Of a DNA stretch of 64,000 bases, positions 38,029 to 47,264 are shown one piece after another; position 1 is the first letter of the stretch; each line of letters begins with the position of its first letter. The notes under the pieces are model-generated. The model searched no databases. It was given only the letters and a program-made list of their open reading frames with translations, and was not told the origin of the DNA. Where the stretch lies: positions 62,001 through 126,000 of the forward strand of contig NZ_CAJHBS010000003.1 of the NCBI RefSeq assembly GCF_904846705.1, read 5' to 3'. The stretch is from Psychrobacter sp. Pi2-52 (GTDB lineage: Bacteria > Pseudomonadota > Gammaproteobacteria > Pseudomonadales > Moraxellaceae). The translations under genes and the position numbers were made by a program.

Positions 38029-38493
38029 ATGAAACGTTTCAAGATTCTACGCAATGTTCTATTGGCAACTATAGCGTCTAGCTCTTTACTAAATATAGCG
38101 CATGCTGAAGACGCTCTAAAAATGGAACTAACAGCTAATCAAGTCATAAAGAATGCGGAAGGTAAAACGGTCTATACACCAGTACGTACTGCGCCAGCAG
38201 GTACTGTGATTCAGTATAAAGCGAATTATACCAATACCATTAATAAAGACATTAACGATCTGATGGTGACGCTACCTATCCCTGCAAATATGACATTTAC
38301 TGGTGATGCGATGCCTGCAAGCGCACAAGCCAGCACTGATGGTAAGAACTATGCTGATATGCCGCTAATGCGTAAAGTCGATGGCAAGATGGTCAAAATT
38401 CCATATTCTGAGTACCGCACTCTGCGTTGGAATATTAAGTTACTACCAGCTAAGAAGTCAGCTGCCGTTGCTCTCAATACCACCGTTAATTAA
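38029..38493 (+). CDS. Small exported DUF11-like protein, 154 aa
   Basis: A signal peptide ends in NIAHA before EDALKM. The mature part of about 128 residues resembles one DUF11-type Ig-like domain: AGTVIQYKANYTNT, then LMVTLPIPANMTFTGD and a final strand KKSAAVALNTTV. There is no Cys in the mature part and no membrane anchor, so it is periplasmic or secreted. AAGGATTTT precedes the ATG. It is the first gene of an apparent four-gene run on the same strand, 67 bases before the 729-aa gene. A role as subunit or chaperone for the larger proteins is inference. Confidence 0.72.
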   Translation: MKRFKILRNVLLATIASSSLLNIAHAEDALKMELTANQVIKNAEGKTVYTPVRTAPAGTVIQYKANYTNTINKDINDLMVTLPIPANMTFTGDAMPASAQASTDGKNYADMPLMRKVDGKMVKIPYSEYRTLRWNIKLLPAKKSAAVALNTTVN

Positions 38494-38559
38494 TTCAATA
38501 AACATTAAACTTTCACTCTTTTAAAGTTTCAATCTTTAATCTTAATTCTGGAGCATTAC

Positions 38560-40749
38560 ATGAAATCGAATACCTTTAATTATAGCCTGCTTACCGCCGG
38601 TGTCGCCGCGGTAATGGGCTTATCTACTGGCGTTAATGCTGCTGAATCTACACCTGTCGGCAATAATGCGGTACCTATTAATAACGTAGCGACAGCGACT
38701 TATGTGGTTTCTGGAGTAAGCCAGAGTGCAACTTCTAATACAGTGACAGTAAATATTAGTGAAAGCGCTAACTTTTCATTAGTAGCTTCGAGTGATGCTG
38801 ATACCAACATTGACGCAAACTCGGATCGACCCGCTGTCCCAGGTGGTACAACTTCGTTTACTCATACTTTATCTAACATTGGTAACGTTGCTGATACTTA
38901 TACAATCAACACGATAGCTGAGAACAATGCTGCCATCAACACTCCTAATGCCACAACTCCAGTAGCTGTTGGTAGTGAGAACTATTTGTTTGGTAATAAA
39001 ACTGTAACATACACTATTGTTCCTTCGGCTGGTAACAATGATGATGCAAATCAACAAACTGCTGCATTAGCTGCTGTTGGTCAAGCTGCTACTGGTAGTG
39101 TAACCAATGGCCAAACTATTAAATTACCGCCAAAATATCAAGCTAATTTAACTTATTCTACGGTAACACCTACTGAACAACTAGGTGGTAATGTAGGTAT
39201 TGGTACACTAACAGCAACCAGTAATTTTAAGGCTCAAGTACGTACGTTAACTAACGAAAACCAAACGCTCGTAAAACTCCCTGTCTTCAAAATTGAAAAA
39301 TCAGCGACTTGTGGTCCTACTAGTAGTAACTGTACTTCTTTAGACCTAAACTCTGCTACGCCGCAGATAACCTATTCTATTAAAGTTACTAACGTCAATC
39401 TAACCTATAGTGATACGGCTACCAATTTTATCGTAAGAGATGTATTACCAGCAGGCATGACTATATCTACAGCAAATGCCACCGCTGCAGAGGTTACTGC
39501 GACTACTGCTAGTAATATTACTACTCTCAGTAAAACCATTGCGTCTTTAGCACCTGGTGCAAGTCAGACTATTACGTTTATAGTCGATGTGGCTAAAGCT
39601 AGTTATACTGCCGCTGGTAGCTCTGCTACTAACAATGCCACTGTTTACGATAAATTTGATAACACTCTTCCTACCACAACTAATTTTGACATTGTTGATA
39701 GTACTGACGCGATTACTGCTAATAATGTAACTAGATTACCTTCTTCAGTTGATACAGTGGGTGGAGCTGGTCCGAATGGTGGAACAGGCGTCGATACAAC
39801 AACAACTATTAACTTTACCAATCGTAACATCGTTCTAAGTAATGTGACTAACAGAGAAATCGCACCTATATCAGGAGTAGCTGGTCAAGTTACTCATCAA
39901 ACTGTTATTACTAATAGTGGTCAAGATGCTGAAGGCACTACTGCTAACGCCTTAACTTTTACTATTACTGACGGTGTTGCTGGTAATGAAGTCCGTCCTG
40001 TAGGTGGCGACATTAGTGTTGTCTACACTGCTCCTCCAGTTGGTTCAACACCTGGAGTGTCTGGAACAGCTGTGACATTGCAGCCTACTACTACTGGCGG
40101 TAACACATATACTATCAGTACCAACTCTGCTATCAATGGTGGTAACGGTATAGCACCTGGCGGTAAACTGACTATTAGCTATAAAGTTTCTTCAGGAACT
40201 GCTGGTACTCCAGATACTCTTGCAGCTCTCGATACGGTAGAAACCACTACTGTCACGTTGACGAATATTGCTGGTAATGGCGCTCCTAACGTAGCGAACA
40301 TAGCAGCAGTTAATGATATTACTACTGTTAAGGGCTTAAAGTTAGATAAATTTCAAGCTTTGGATAAAAACTGTAATGGCACCATCGAAACAGCAAGTGG
40401 AGATGTTGACTTTGCAAAAGCTACTATAACTGCTAGTCCTAGTGAATGCGTCATTTACCGTATTGATGGTACAAACACTTCATCTGCGATACAGACAACA
40501 AGTACAACAGCAGTTTCTGGTTTCAATATCACAGGTTTAACTTTGTCGGATTCGGTAGCTAACTTCACAGCAGGCGCTACCTATGTAGATAATACTGCAG
40601 TCTCTAGTGGTCCTATCGGTGCTGCTAGTGCTAACTCTACTTCTATTAGTGCAACTATGAGTGGCACTAATGTACTAACACCACAAGGTTCAGCGTCATT
40701 AAGATTCAGAGTCAAAATCAAGAATACTGGTCTTCCTACTGCTCCTTAA
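38560..40749 (+). CDS. Exported DUF11 repeat protein, 729 aa
   Basis: A signal peptide ends near GVNAAES (about residue 27). The mature protein is Thr/Asn/Ser/Ala/Val-rich beta sequence with at least three DUF11-like units (NYLFGNKTVTYTIVPSA; ITYSIKVTNVNLTYSD with FIVRDVLPAGMTIS; LTISYKVSSGTAG). The last unit has Cys residues (ASPSECVIYRIDGTN). The mature N-terminus (INNVATATYVV) matches that of the 1771-aa protein, and the C-terminal unit resembles that of the 554-aa protein. CTGGAG precedes the ATG. It has no membrane anchor or cell-wall sorting signal, so it is secreted or held by the neighbouring barrel protein. Confidence 0.78.
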   Translation: MKSNTFNYSLLTAGVAAVMGLSTGVNAAESTPVGNNAVPINNVATATYVVSGVSQSATSNTVTVNISESANFSLVASSDADTNIDANSDRPAVPGGTTSFTHTLSNIGNVADTYTINTIAENNAAINTPNATTPVAVGSENYLFGNKTVTYTIVPSAGNNDDANQQTAALAAVGQAATGSVTNGQTIKLPPKYQANLTYSTVTPTEQLGGNVGIGTLTATSNFKAQVRTLTNENQTLVKLPVFKIEKSATCGPTSSNCTSLDLNSATPQITYSIKVTNVNLTYSDTATNFIVRDVLPAGMTISTANATAAEVTATTASNITTLSKTIASLAPGASQTITFIVDVAKASYTAAGSSATNNATVYDKFDNTLPTTTNFDIVDSTDAITANNVTRLPSSVDTVGGAGPNGGTGVDTTTTINFTNRNIVLSNVTNREIAPISGVAGQVTHQTVITNSGQDAEGTTANALTFTITDGVAGNEVRPVGGDISVVYTAPPVGSTPGVSGTAVTLQPTTTGGNTYTISTNSAINGGNGIAPGGKLTISYKVSSGTAGTPDTLAALDTVETTTVTLTNIAGNGAPNVANIAAVNDITTVKGLKLDKFQALDKNCNGTIETASGDVDFAKATITASPSECVIYRIDGTNTSSAIQTTSTTAVSGFNITGLTLSDSVANFTAGATYVDNTAVSSGPIGAASANSTSISATMSGTNVLTPQGSASLRFRVKIKNTGLPTAP

Positions 40750-40815
40750 TTAATTACTGTTCTACATTGATTTTATAAACCCTTCAAGTAGCAAAAGCTG
40801 CTTATAGGCTAAACC

Positions 40816-40856
40816 CTCTAGCTTGAACTAATTAACTTATATTAGCCAAGCTAGAG
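40816..40856 (+). other. Hairpin in the gap between the 729-aa and 1771-aa genes
   Basis: Nested perfect arms CTCTAGCTTG / CAAGCTAGAG (40816-40825, 40847-40856) and CTAAT / ATTAG (40828-40832, 40841-40845) enclose an 8-base loop. No T-run follows. It could be an RNA-processing or stability element, or an attenuator. Confidence 0.6.
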
Positions 40857-40900
40857 CGTTACTACCATACCCTATTTATATTTTATTGGATAAGCGACAT

Positions 40901-43900
40901 ATGACTCTATCTACCTTGACACAGTCTAATCGTACCGCATTGTGTACAGCGAAGATCTCTGCGCTGTCATTGGCAATGTTGCTTATGCAATCAAATATGG
41001 CCTTTGCTGCGCCAAACCCAAATCTGCAAATTATAAATAACATTGCTAATGCTAGCTATGACGTTGATTCAGTTCAGCAGAGCAGCAATTCTAACCAAGT
41101 ACAAGTTGAGTCATCAGAGCTTCCTAAGTATGGCATCAGCTTATCTAGACAGCCTCTAAAAACAGTCGCGCCTAATACTATTGTTAACTGGGTTAATGTC
41201 CTAACCAATACTAGCTTTAGTGATGAAAACGTCGAGCTGACGCTTGAAGTTCCAGCTACCTTATCGAACGTTAGAGTTTATCAAGACCTTAATAGAAATG
41301 GCATCGTTGACAGTGCTGATAGAGAGATTATTCTTGGCAATCTAAGTGCACAAATAGCGCTTGGTCAAAGCGAAAGCATTCAGCTTATTGTCCAAGCTTT
41401 ATCTGATCCTAACGGCAAAAACGGTGATACCGCAAATATCAAACTTGGCGCGGTGGTGTTAAATGATACCTCTGTAACCGCAGCTAGCGATAATGCTACA
41501 GATGCACTAGTTATTGTTGAAGCTGATATTGGCTTTACTACGGCTAATTTTGATAGTACCAAAACCATCTCGCAAGTGGATGAAAATGTCTATATTGAAA
41601 CTAGCTATGCACAGTGTAACTTTAACCCTAGTGTCAAAGATGAAGTTTGGATCACTATCAAGTCTTCTAATCCACCTGTTGGCAGTGGTGATACTTATAG
41701 CCTAAAAGCGGTCGAGACTGGTGAGAATACTGGTAAATATCAGATATTCGCGCCAACCCAAAATAACGCTAACGCTATTAACGATAGCATTGTCCAAACT
41801 CTGAAAGGGGATATTTTAACCGCGACTTTAGATGCCTGTATTAATCCTGACACTGGCAACCGTGTTGGTGTTACTGGTGATATAAGTAGCAAAATCGATA
41901 TCGTTGATGAAAGCCCAACTTTAGTAGTTACCAAAGAGAGCGAAACTAGAAATGCTGAACTTGGTGATTATGTTAACTACACTATCAGCGTTACCAATAA
42001 CGGTAATGCCACCGCTTATGATGTACAGCTAAAAGACGCTTTACCACGTGGCTTTGATTACGTTAAAGGTAGCGTACGGGTTACTCCAACGACCACTATC
42101 AATATTAATCAACCGCAAACTACTGAATTTAAAGCAGAAGGCAAATACCAAGTATTAAACTTAGGCGATTTAGCGGTTAACGAAACTAGAGAAATTACTT
42201 ATAGAGTATTGATCGGTGCTTCTGCCTTAGGTGGCGACGGTATCAACCGTGCTACCGCACAAGCTCGTAATGCTGATAACGCTCAAGCAAAAACCTTAAT
42301 CTCCAGAGAAGCTCAATGGCAGATTGAAGTTGAGCGCGGTGTGATGAATACTGACGGTATTATCGTTGGTAAGGTCTACCATGATATCAACCGTGATGGC
42401 ATTCAGCAAAAAGAAGATGGCGAGCTTGGTGTCGCTGGCGTACGTATTTACATGGAAAACGGTAACTTCATCGTTACTGATCCTGAAGGTAAATATAACT
42501 TCTATGGCGTGAATGCCAAGACTCACGTTCTCAAAGTAGATCAAACTACTATCCCCAATGCTACTGAGCTAGTGATTCAAAGTAACCGTAATGCTGGTGA
42601 TGCTGGTAGTCGCTTCGTTGACCTAAAATATGGCGAATTACATCGTGCTGATTTTGGTATCGTTGGTGGTATGGGTGATAGCACTGAGCGCTTAAACGCA
42701 GAGCTAGTCGCTCGTAGTAAATCAGTAAGCGCCAAGAACGATACTCTTGAGCAAGCGGTAAAGACTGAGCTAACCTTAGATCCTGATTACAACCGCGACT
42801 ACAATAATAATATAGAAGCTAGTGGCTGTAATATTAATGGTGACTTAGATCTAGGCAATAATTGTGATTCAGCTATTGTTAATGAATTAGTCAATCCAGC
42901 AGCTAGCCGTGTCAATATGGCAGTAACCACTGTAGCGCCACCCGTTGAAAAAGTGTTAGAGGAATATCTAAAAGAAGTTGCTACTAATGACGTTGCTTTT
43001 ATTAACTTAAATGAAGGTCAGCAGCTCAGTACTTACAAGCAAATGGTACAGGTGCAAGCACCACTAGGTTCAAACTTTACTTTATATGCTAATGGCAAAG
43101 CGGTATCCGCTACCCAAATCGGTAAAACGGCTGAGCAAGAAAAGCAAAACGTCACGGCCTTTGATTATTATGCGGTCGACTTGCAACGTGGTAGTAATAC
43201 CTTGCGCGGCGTAGCGACTGACGTCAATAGTAAAGTTATCTCTGAGCAAACTATTAAAGTTTTAACTCCAGATACGCTACAAGCTATCAACTATCGCACT
43301 CAAGCTCAATTAGTTCCAGCTGACGGCGTTAGTGATTATCAAATTGTTATCAGTCTAAAAGATAGTGATGGCCGTCCTTATGTTGCCTCTACGCCGATTA
43401 CTATCGATACCAATATCGGCCGTATCAACCTAAAAGACGGTAGTAAAGAAGCGGCAGGCACCCAGATTACCGTCAATGGTGGTGAGCTACTGATACCCGT
43501 CACCGCGCCAAGCGTACCAGGTAAGGGCGAGCTAGTAATTGACACTGGTAGCAGCAAACAAATCATTCCGTTACAGTTTACTGCTCAACTACGTCCACTA
43601 CTTGCTGTTGGTATTGTAGAAGGTGCTATTTCACTAAAAGACTTTGATGGTAGCAGTATTACTGATGCTCAAGGTGCATTTGAGCAAGAGCTAAATGACT
43701 TTGCTGGTAATGATGATTACACAGCTTCTGGTCGTGCCGCGATGTTCCTCAAAGGAAAAATACGCGGCGACTATCTGCTAACGCTTGCTTATGATAGTGA
43801 TAAAAAAGGCGAGCGTTTGTTCCGTGATATCGATCCTGGCGAATACTATCCTGTCTATGGCGACTCATCAGCTAAAGGCTTCGATGCGCAGTCTACTAGC

Positions 43901-46216
43901 AAGCTTTACGTGCGCCTTGATAAAGGTCGTTCGTTCGCTATGTATGGTGATTTGAAAACTCAAATTGATGATGACGAAGGCATAAAGCTTGGTCAATACA
44001 ACCGTACATTAACTGGTCTAAAGGCTCAATTTGAAGATAGCAATACTCGCGTTACTGCCTTTTTAGCAGAGACCAGTACTAGCCAACGTGTAAATGAGAC
44101 TCGTGGTTTGGGCATTTCAGGCCCATATCCATTGGCTGAGAACTTCGATGCGGTATTAGAAAACTCTGAAACGGTTGAAGTTATTACTCGTGATGCCAAC
44201 AACCCTGGGTTGATTATCAATCGTGAGACGCTTACTCGCTTTGCTGACTATGAGATCGACCCTATCAGCCGCAGCTTATTCTTAACTGCACCGACTGCTA
44301 GTCAAGACATCGAAGGCAATCCTATCTATATCCGTGTCACTGTCGAAGTTGATGAAGGTGGTGAAGATTATTTGGTCGGTGGTATTGCCGCGAAGCAGCA
44401 ACTAACGAATAAAGTCGCCATCGGTGGTAGCTATGTGAATAGCGATGACCCAATGAACAAAGAAGAATTGGCTAGTGTTAATAGTGTTGTTAAATTCAAT
44501 GATAAGCTAAAGCTGGTCGCTGAATATGCGATGAACAAAGCTGAGAATCCAAATTTTCAGTCAAGTAATCAAATCAACGCGACAGAATTGACTGATAGTG
44601 ATGTTGAAGGTAACGCACTACGTATTGAGCTTGATTTTGATAATAAGAAAAATACGCGAGCTAAAGCTTATTATAATGATGCTGACGAAGGTTTTGTCAC
44701 TGGTGCATCACCACTTACTGCTGGACGTACTGAGTCTGGTGTAGAGGTTACTCATACTCTAAATGATAAGCAGACTGCTCTTAAATTAGAAGGTATACGC
44801 ACAGAAGAGCATACTACTGACGCTAGCCGCGAAGGCGTGCAAGCAAGCGTTGAGCATCGTTTAAGCGAGAACATCGTTGGTGAAATTGGGGTTCGTTATT
44901 ACAAACAAGACGCAACTGCTGCCTCACGTAATACTCAAGCCGCGACAGACGTTGTAGATATTACAGACGACACTTTGTTTAATGATGACATCATCAATCA
45001 GTCAGCGTTGAGCAGCGTTAGTGACGCTGAAGAAGATATTGAAGGTACGACTGTTCGTGCTCGTATTACTTCTCGTCTACCTAAGTTGAATAACAGCTTG
45101 ATATTTGCAGAGTATGAGCAAGATATCGAAAACAGCTCACGTAATGCGACTTCTATCGGCGGTGAGACACCGCTCGGAAATCTAGGTCGTCTATACGCAC
45201 GTCATGATTTGATCAATAGCTTGTCTGGTAGCTATGGTCTTGATGATACAGATGAGCGTCAACGTACCACTGTTGGTTTTGACGCGACTTACATGAAAGA
45301 TGGTAAGGTTTATAGCGAATACCGCATGCGCGATGCCATCAGTGCGCGCGAAGCAGAAGCAGCTATTGGTCTAAAAAACAAGTGGTATGTTCAAGAAGGT
45401 CTAACTTTAAATACGTTATTTGAGCGTGTCGAGTCTCTGGAAGGTGAAGAAAGTAACACTGCAACAGCGGCAGGTATCGGTGTTGAATATCTTGCCAAAG
45501 AGAATTATAAAGCATCAGGACGTTTTGAAAAACGTTGGGGTGAAACAAGTGATACGCTACTTGGTAGCGCTGGTATCGCCTATCGCTATACCGATGAGGT
45601 TACCTTCTTAGCTAAAGACATCTATTCACGCACTGACTATAGTGACGGTGATCGCACTATCAATCGTTTTCAGCTAGGTGCTGCGTATCGTGACTACGAT
45701 AGCAATCAGTTAGATATGCTTGCAAAATTTGAATATCGTTTGGATGATAATAATACTGGCGATGACGCTTACCAAAAAGACACTATGGTTTGGTCATGGA
45801 ATGGTAATTACCATCCTACGCGTCCTTTAACGTTGTCTGGACGTTATGCTGGTAAGTATACAGAATACGAAGCAGACAGCTTAACCAGCGATAATACGGC
45901 TCACGCTGTTTATGGCCGCGGTCTTTATGACATCAGTGAGCGCTGGGATATTGGTTTACAAGCAGGTACTTATTGGAATGATCAGGCTAATGACTTGGCT
46001 TATATGCTTGGTGCAGAAGTGGGTTATAGCCCAATGACCAATCTTTGGTTATCACTTGGTTATAACTTCATGGGCTTTGAAGATGAAGATATTGCTTATG
46101 ATGACAGTACTCAGCAAGGTGCTTACTTTAGATTGCGCTTTAAGTTCGATGAAGATTTATTCAAACGTGAAGACCCACGTAAGAACCAACGTCTGAGCAG
46201 CAATTCTGCATTTTAA
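40901..46216 (+). CDS. Giant outer-membrane protein: DUF11, SdrD_B and Ig-like domains plus C-terminal barrel, 1771 aa
   Basis: A signal peptide ends in MAFA (residue 36). Residues 44-70 share the INNIANASYDV motif with the 729-aa protein. Residues about 340-465 are a DUF11 domain (LGDYVNYTISVTNNGNATAY). Residues about 485-560 are an SdrD_B domain (GKVYHDINRDGIQQKEDGE). Residues about 800-895 are Ig-like/invasin-like (LVPADGVSDYQIVISLKDSD). From about 900 come many alternating strands, likely a large outer-membrane barrel ending GAYFRLRFKF followed by a short polar tail. The ATG at 40901 is preferred over a TTG at 40886. Likely the membrane anchor or export pore of this cluster; function is inferred. 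Confidence 0.8.
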   Translation: MTLSTLTQSNRTALCTAKISALSLAMLLMQSNMAFAAPNPNLQIINNIANASYDVDSVQQSSNSNQVQVESSELPKYGISLSRQPLKTVAPNTIVNWVNVLTNTSFSDENVELTLEVPATLSNVRVYQDLNRNGIVDSADREIILGNLSAQIALGQSESIQLIVQALSDPNGKNGDTANIKLGAVVLNDTSVTAASDNATDALVIVEADIGFTTANFDSTKTISQVDENVYIETSYAQCNFNPSVKDEVWITIKSSNPPVGSGDTYSLKAVETGENTGKYQIFAPTQNNANAINDSIVQTLKGDILTATLDACINPDTGNRVGVTGDISSKIDIVDESPTLVVTKESETRNAELGDYVNYTISVTNNGNATAYDVQLKDALPRGFDYVKGSVRVTPTTTININQPQTTEFKAEGKYQVLNLGDLAVNETREITYRVLIGASALGGDGINRATAQARNADNAQAKTLISREAQWQIEVERGVMNTDGIIVGKVYHDINRDGIQQKEDGELGVAGVRIYMENGNFIVTDPEGKYNFYGVNAKTHVLKVDQTTIPNATELVIQSNRNAGDAGSRFVDLKYGELHRADFGIVGGMGDSTERLNAELVARSKSVSAKNDTLEQAVKTELTLDPDYNRDYNNNIEASGCNINGDLDLGNNCDSAIVNELVNPAASRVNMAVTTVAPPVEKVLEEYLKEVATNDVAFINLNEGQQLSTYKQMVQVQAPLGSNFTLYANGKAVSATQIGKTAEQEKQNVTAFDYYAVDLQRGSNTLRGVATDVNSKVISEQTIKVLTPDTLQAINYRTQAQLVPADGVSDYQIVISLKDSDGRPYVASTPITIDTNIGRINLKDGSKEAAGTQITVNGGELLIPVTAPSVPGKGELVIDTGSSKQIIPLQFTAQLRPLLAVGIVEGAISLKDFDGSSITDAQGAFEQELNDFAGNDDYTASGRAAMFLKGKIRGDYLLTLAYDSDKKGERLFRDIDPGEYYPVYGDSSAKGFDAQSTSKLYVRLDKGRSFAMYGDLKTQIDDDEGIKLGQYNRTLTGLKAQFEDSNTRVTAFLAETSTSQRVNETRGLGISGPYPLAENFDAVLENSETVEVITRDANNPGLIINRETLTRFADYEIDPISRSLFLTAPTASQDIEGNPIYIRVTVEVDEGGEDYLVGGIAAKQQLTNKVAIGGSYVNSDDPMNKEELASVNSVVKFNDKLKLVAEYAMNKAENPNFQSSNQINATELTDSDVEGNALRIELDFDNKKNTRAKAYYNDADEGFVTGASPLTAGRTESGVEVTHTLNDKQTALKLEGIRTEEHTTDASREGVQASVEHRLSENIVGEIGVRYYKQDATAASRNTQAATDVVDITDDTLFNDDIINQSALSSVSDAEEDIEGTTVRARITSRLPKLNNSLIFAEYEQDIENSSRNATSIGGETPLGNLGRLYARHDLINSLSGSYGLDDTDERQRTTVGFDATYMKDGKVYSEYRMRDAISAREAEAAIGLKNKWYVQEGLTLNTLFERVESLEGEESNTATAAGIGVEYLAKENYKASGRFEKRWGETSDTLLGSAGIAYRYTDEVTFLAKDIYSRTDYSDGDRTINRFQLGAAYRDYDSNQLDMLAKFEYRLDDNNTGDDAYQKDTMVWSWNGNYHPTRPLTLSGRYAGKYTEYEADSLTSDNTAHAVYGRGLYDISERWDIGLQAGTYWNDQANDLAYMLGAEVGYSPMTNLWLSLGYNFMGFEDEDIAYDDSTQQGAYFRLRFKFDEDLFKREDPRKNQRLSSNSAF

Positions 46217-46232
46217 TTGTTTGATACTAATG

Positions 46233-46264
46233 ATACTGTCGTAAGTACCTCCTTATGACAGTAT
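46233..46264 (+). other. Hairpin between the 1771-aa and 258-aa genes
   Basis: Arms of 13 bases (46233-46245 and 46252-46264, ATACTGTC / GACAGTAT then TAAG / CTTA with one G-T pair) enclose the loop TACCTC. There is no T-run, so it is unlikely to be a simple terminator. Confidence 0.6.
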
Positions 46265-46371
46265 TATGATTGTCTTATGATGAATTATTTTATCATTCAA
46301 TAAACAATTAAGTCAGCCCTAGCAATGGTAAATAATACCAACGTTTATTACCTTAACATAAGGTTTATACC

Positions 46372-47148
46372 ATGTTTGATTCAGCCATCAAAGCAGCTCC
46401 TTTCAAGCGCTCAGTATGCGTTACACTGTCAGCTTTATTCTCGTTAACCTTTATGCAGCCAGCTTTAGCTAAGAGTGAGACTGTCCAAGTGGCTCACTCA
46501 ACTAGCATGGCTGAATATTGCCGCGATGATAGTCAGACCCAAGCACACTCTTATAGATATCAAAGTGAACAACAGCGCCTATTAAATTGTATGGTCGCGC
46601 AGTTAAAACCCTATCAACAAAAAGACAAGACAGCAGCTCAACAGTATTTCGCTTACAAAGCGCAAGCGTGGTTGAACTATGCTATTCATCAAGACAGTAT
46701 GAATAGCCGCTCATCCGCTGGTCAAGTTGCGTTAGAAATGGCAGAGCCTATATTGCAAGCGCTAGATAATGACACGGTACAAGACTTGGGCTTGCATCAA
46801 GATATTCCGTCTACCTCTGCCTTGATGCGCCCTGATCTATGGGCAACTTTAAGCGCACTTAAAGACGGTGATGGCATAGCGTCAGCACCACGTGAGATGG
46901 CTTTTAGTGAAGTGGCTTTAATTTGGGCAGCAACCAATCAATGCGCACGAGGCTGGCGCGAATCTGGTATGCATTTTCGTATGGCCGATCGCTGGCTTGA
47001 ACAAGCCCGCGAAGCTTACGTCAATGCCAATGACTCACAGACCAATGTAGCGCTAGAGAAGTCAATAGTCAGTTATCATAAGCAGTACTCGCCTTTAGAT
47101 GCGAGCGATGATACTTGCCGTGGACAAGATTTGACTTCTAACCGTTAG
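46372..47148 (+). CDS. Exported protein of unknown function, 258 aa
   Basis: A signal peptide ends in PALAKSE (about residue 34). The mature part is mostly helical and Gln/Ala-rich, unlike its beta-rich neighbours (YFAYKAQAWLNYAIHQD; later FSEVALIWAATNQCARGW and MADRWLEQAREAYVNAN). Four Cys residues in the mature part may form two disulfides. From memory, a similar helical region precedes OmpA domains in some Gram-negative proteins encoded beside giant DUF11 proteins; here no OmpA domain follows. Last gene of the surface cluster, ended by a strong terminator. Role unknown, perhaps a periplasmic partner of the barrel. Confidence 0.65.
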   Translation: MFDSAIKAAPFKRSVCVTLSALFSLTFMQPALAKSETVQVAHSTSMAEYCRDDSQTQAHSYRYQSEQQRLLNCMVAQLKPYQQKDKTAAQQYFAYKAQAWLNYAIHQDSMNSRSSAGQVALEMAEPILQALDNDTVQDLGLHQDIPSTSALMRPDLWATLSALKDGDGIASAPREMAFSEVALIWAATNQCARGWRESGMHFRMADRWLEQAREAYVNANDSQTNVALEKSIVSYHKQYSPLDASDDTCRGQDLTSNR

Positions 47149-47215
47149 AATAGTCGCTGTTTTATTGGAGATATTAATCTCTATTACTTCAAATCTTATA
47201 CTAAAAATTAGACGC

Positions 47216-47245
47216 GAAAAAGCCGACATATTTGTCGGCTTTTTT
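47216..47245. terminator. Terminator ending the surface cluster
   Basis: A perfect stem AAAAAGCCGACA / TGTCGGCTTTTT with loop TATT and flanking A and T runs. The convergent TetR gene ends at 47265, so it probably serves both directions. Confidence 0.92.
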
Positions 47246-47264
47246 ATGTTTAAAGTAAGCTCAA

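Noticed and set aside
44026..45611. Short frames on both strands inside the 1771-aa gene
   Set aside because: No ribosome-binding sites, no domain features, and they overlap a continuous coding region.
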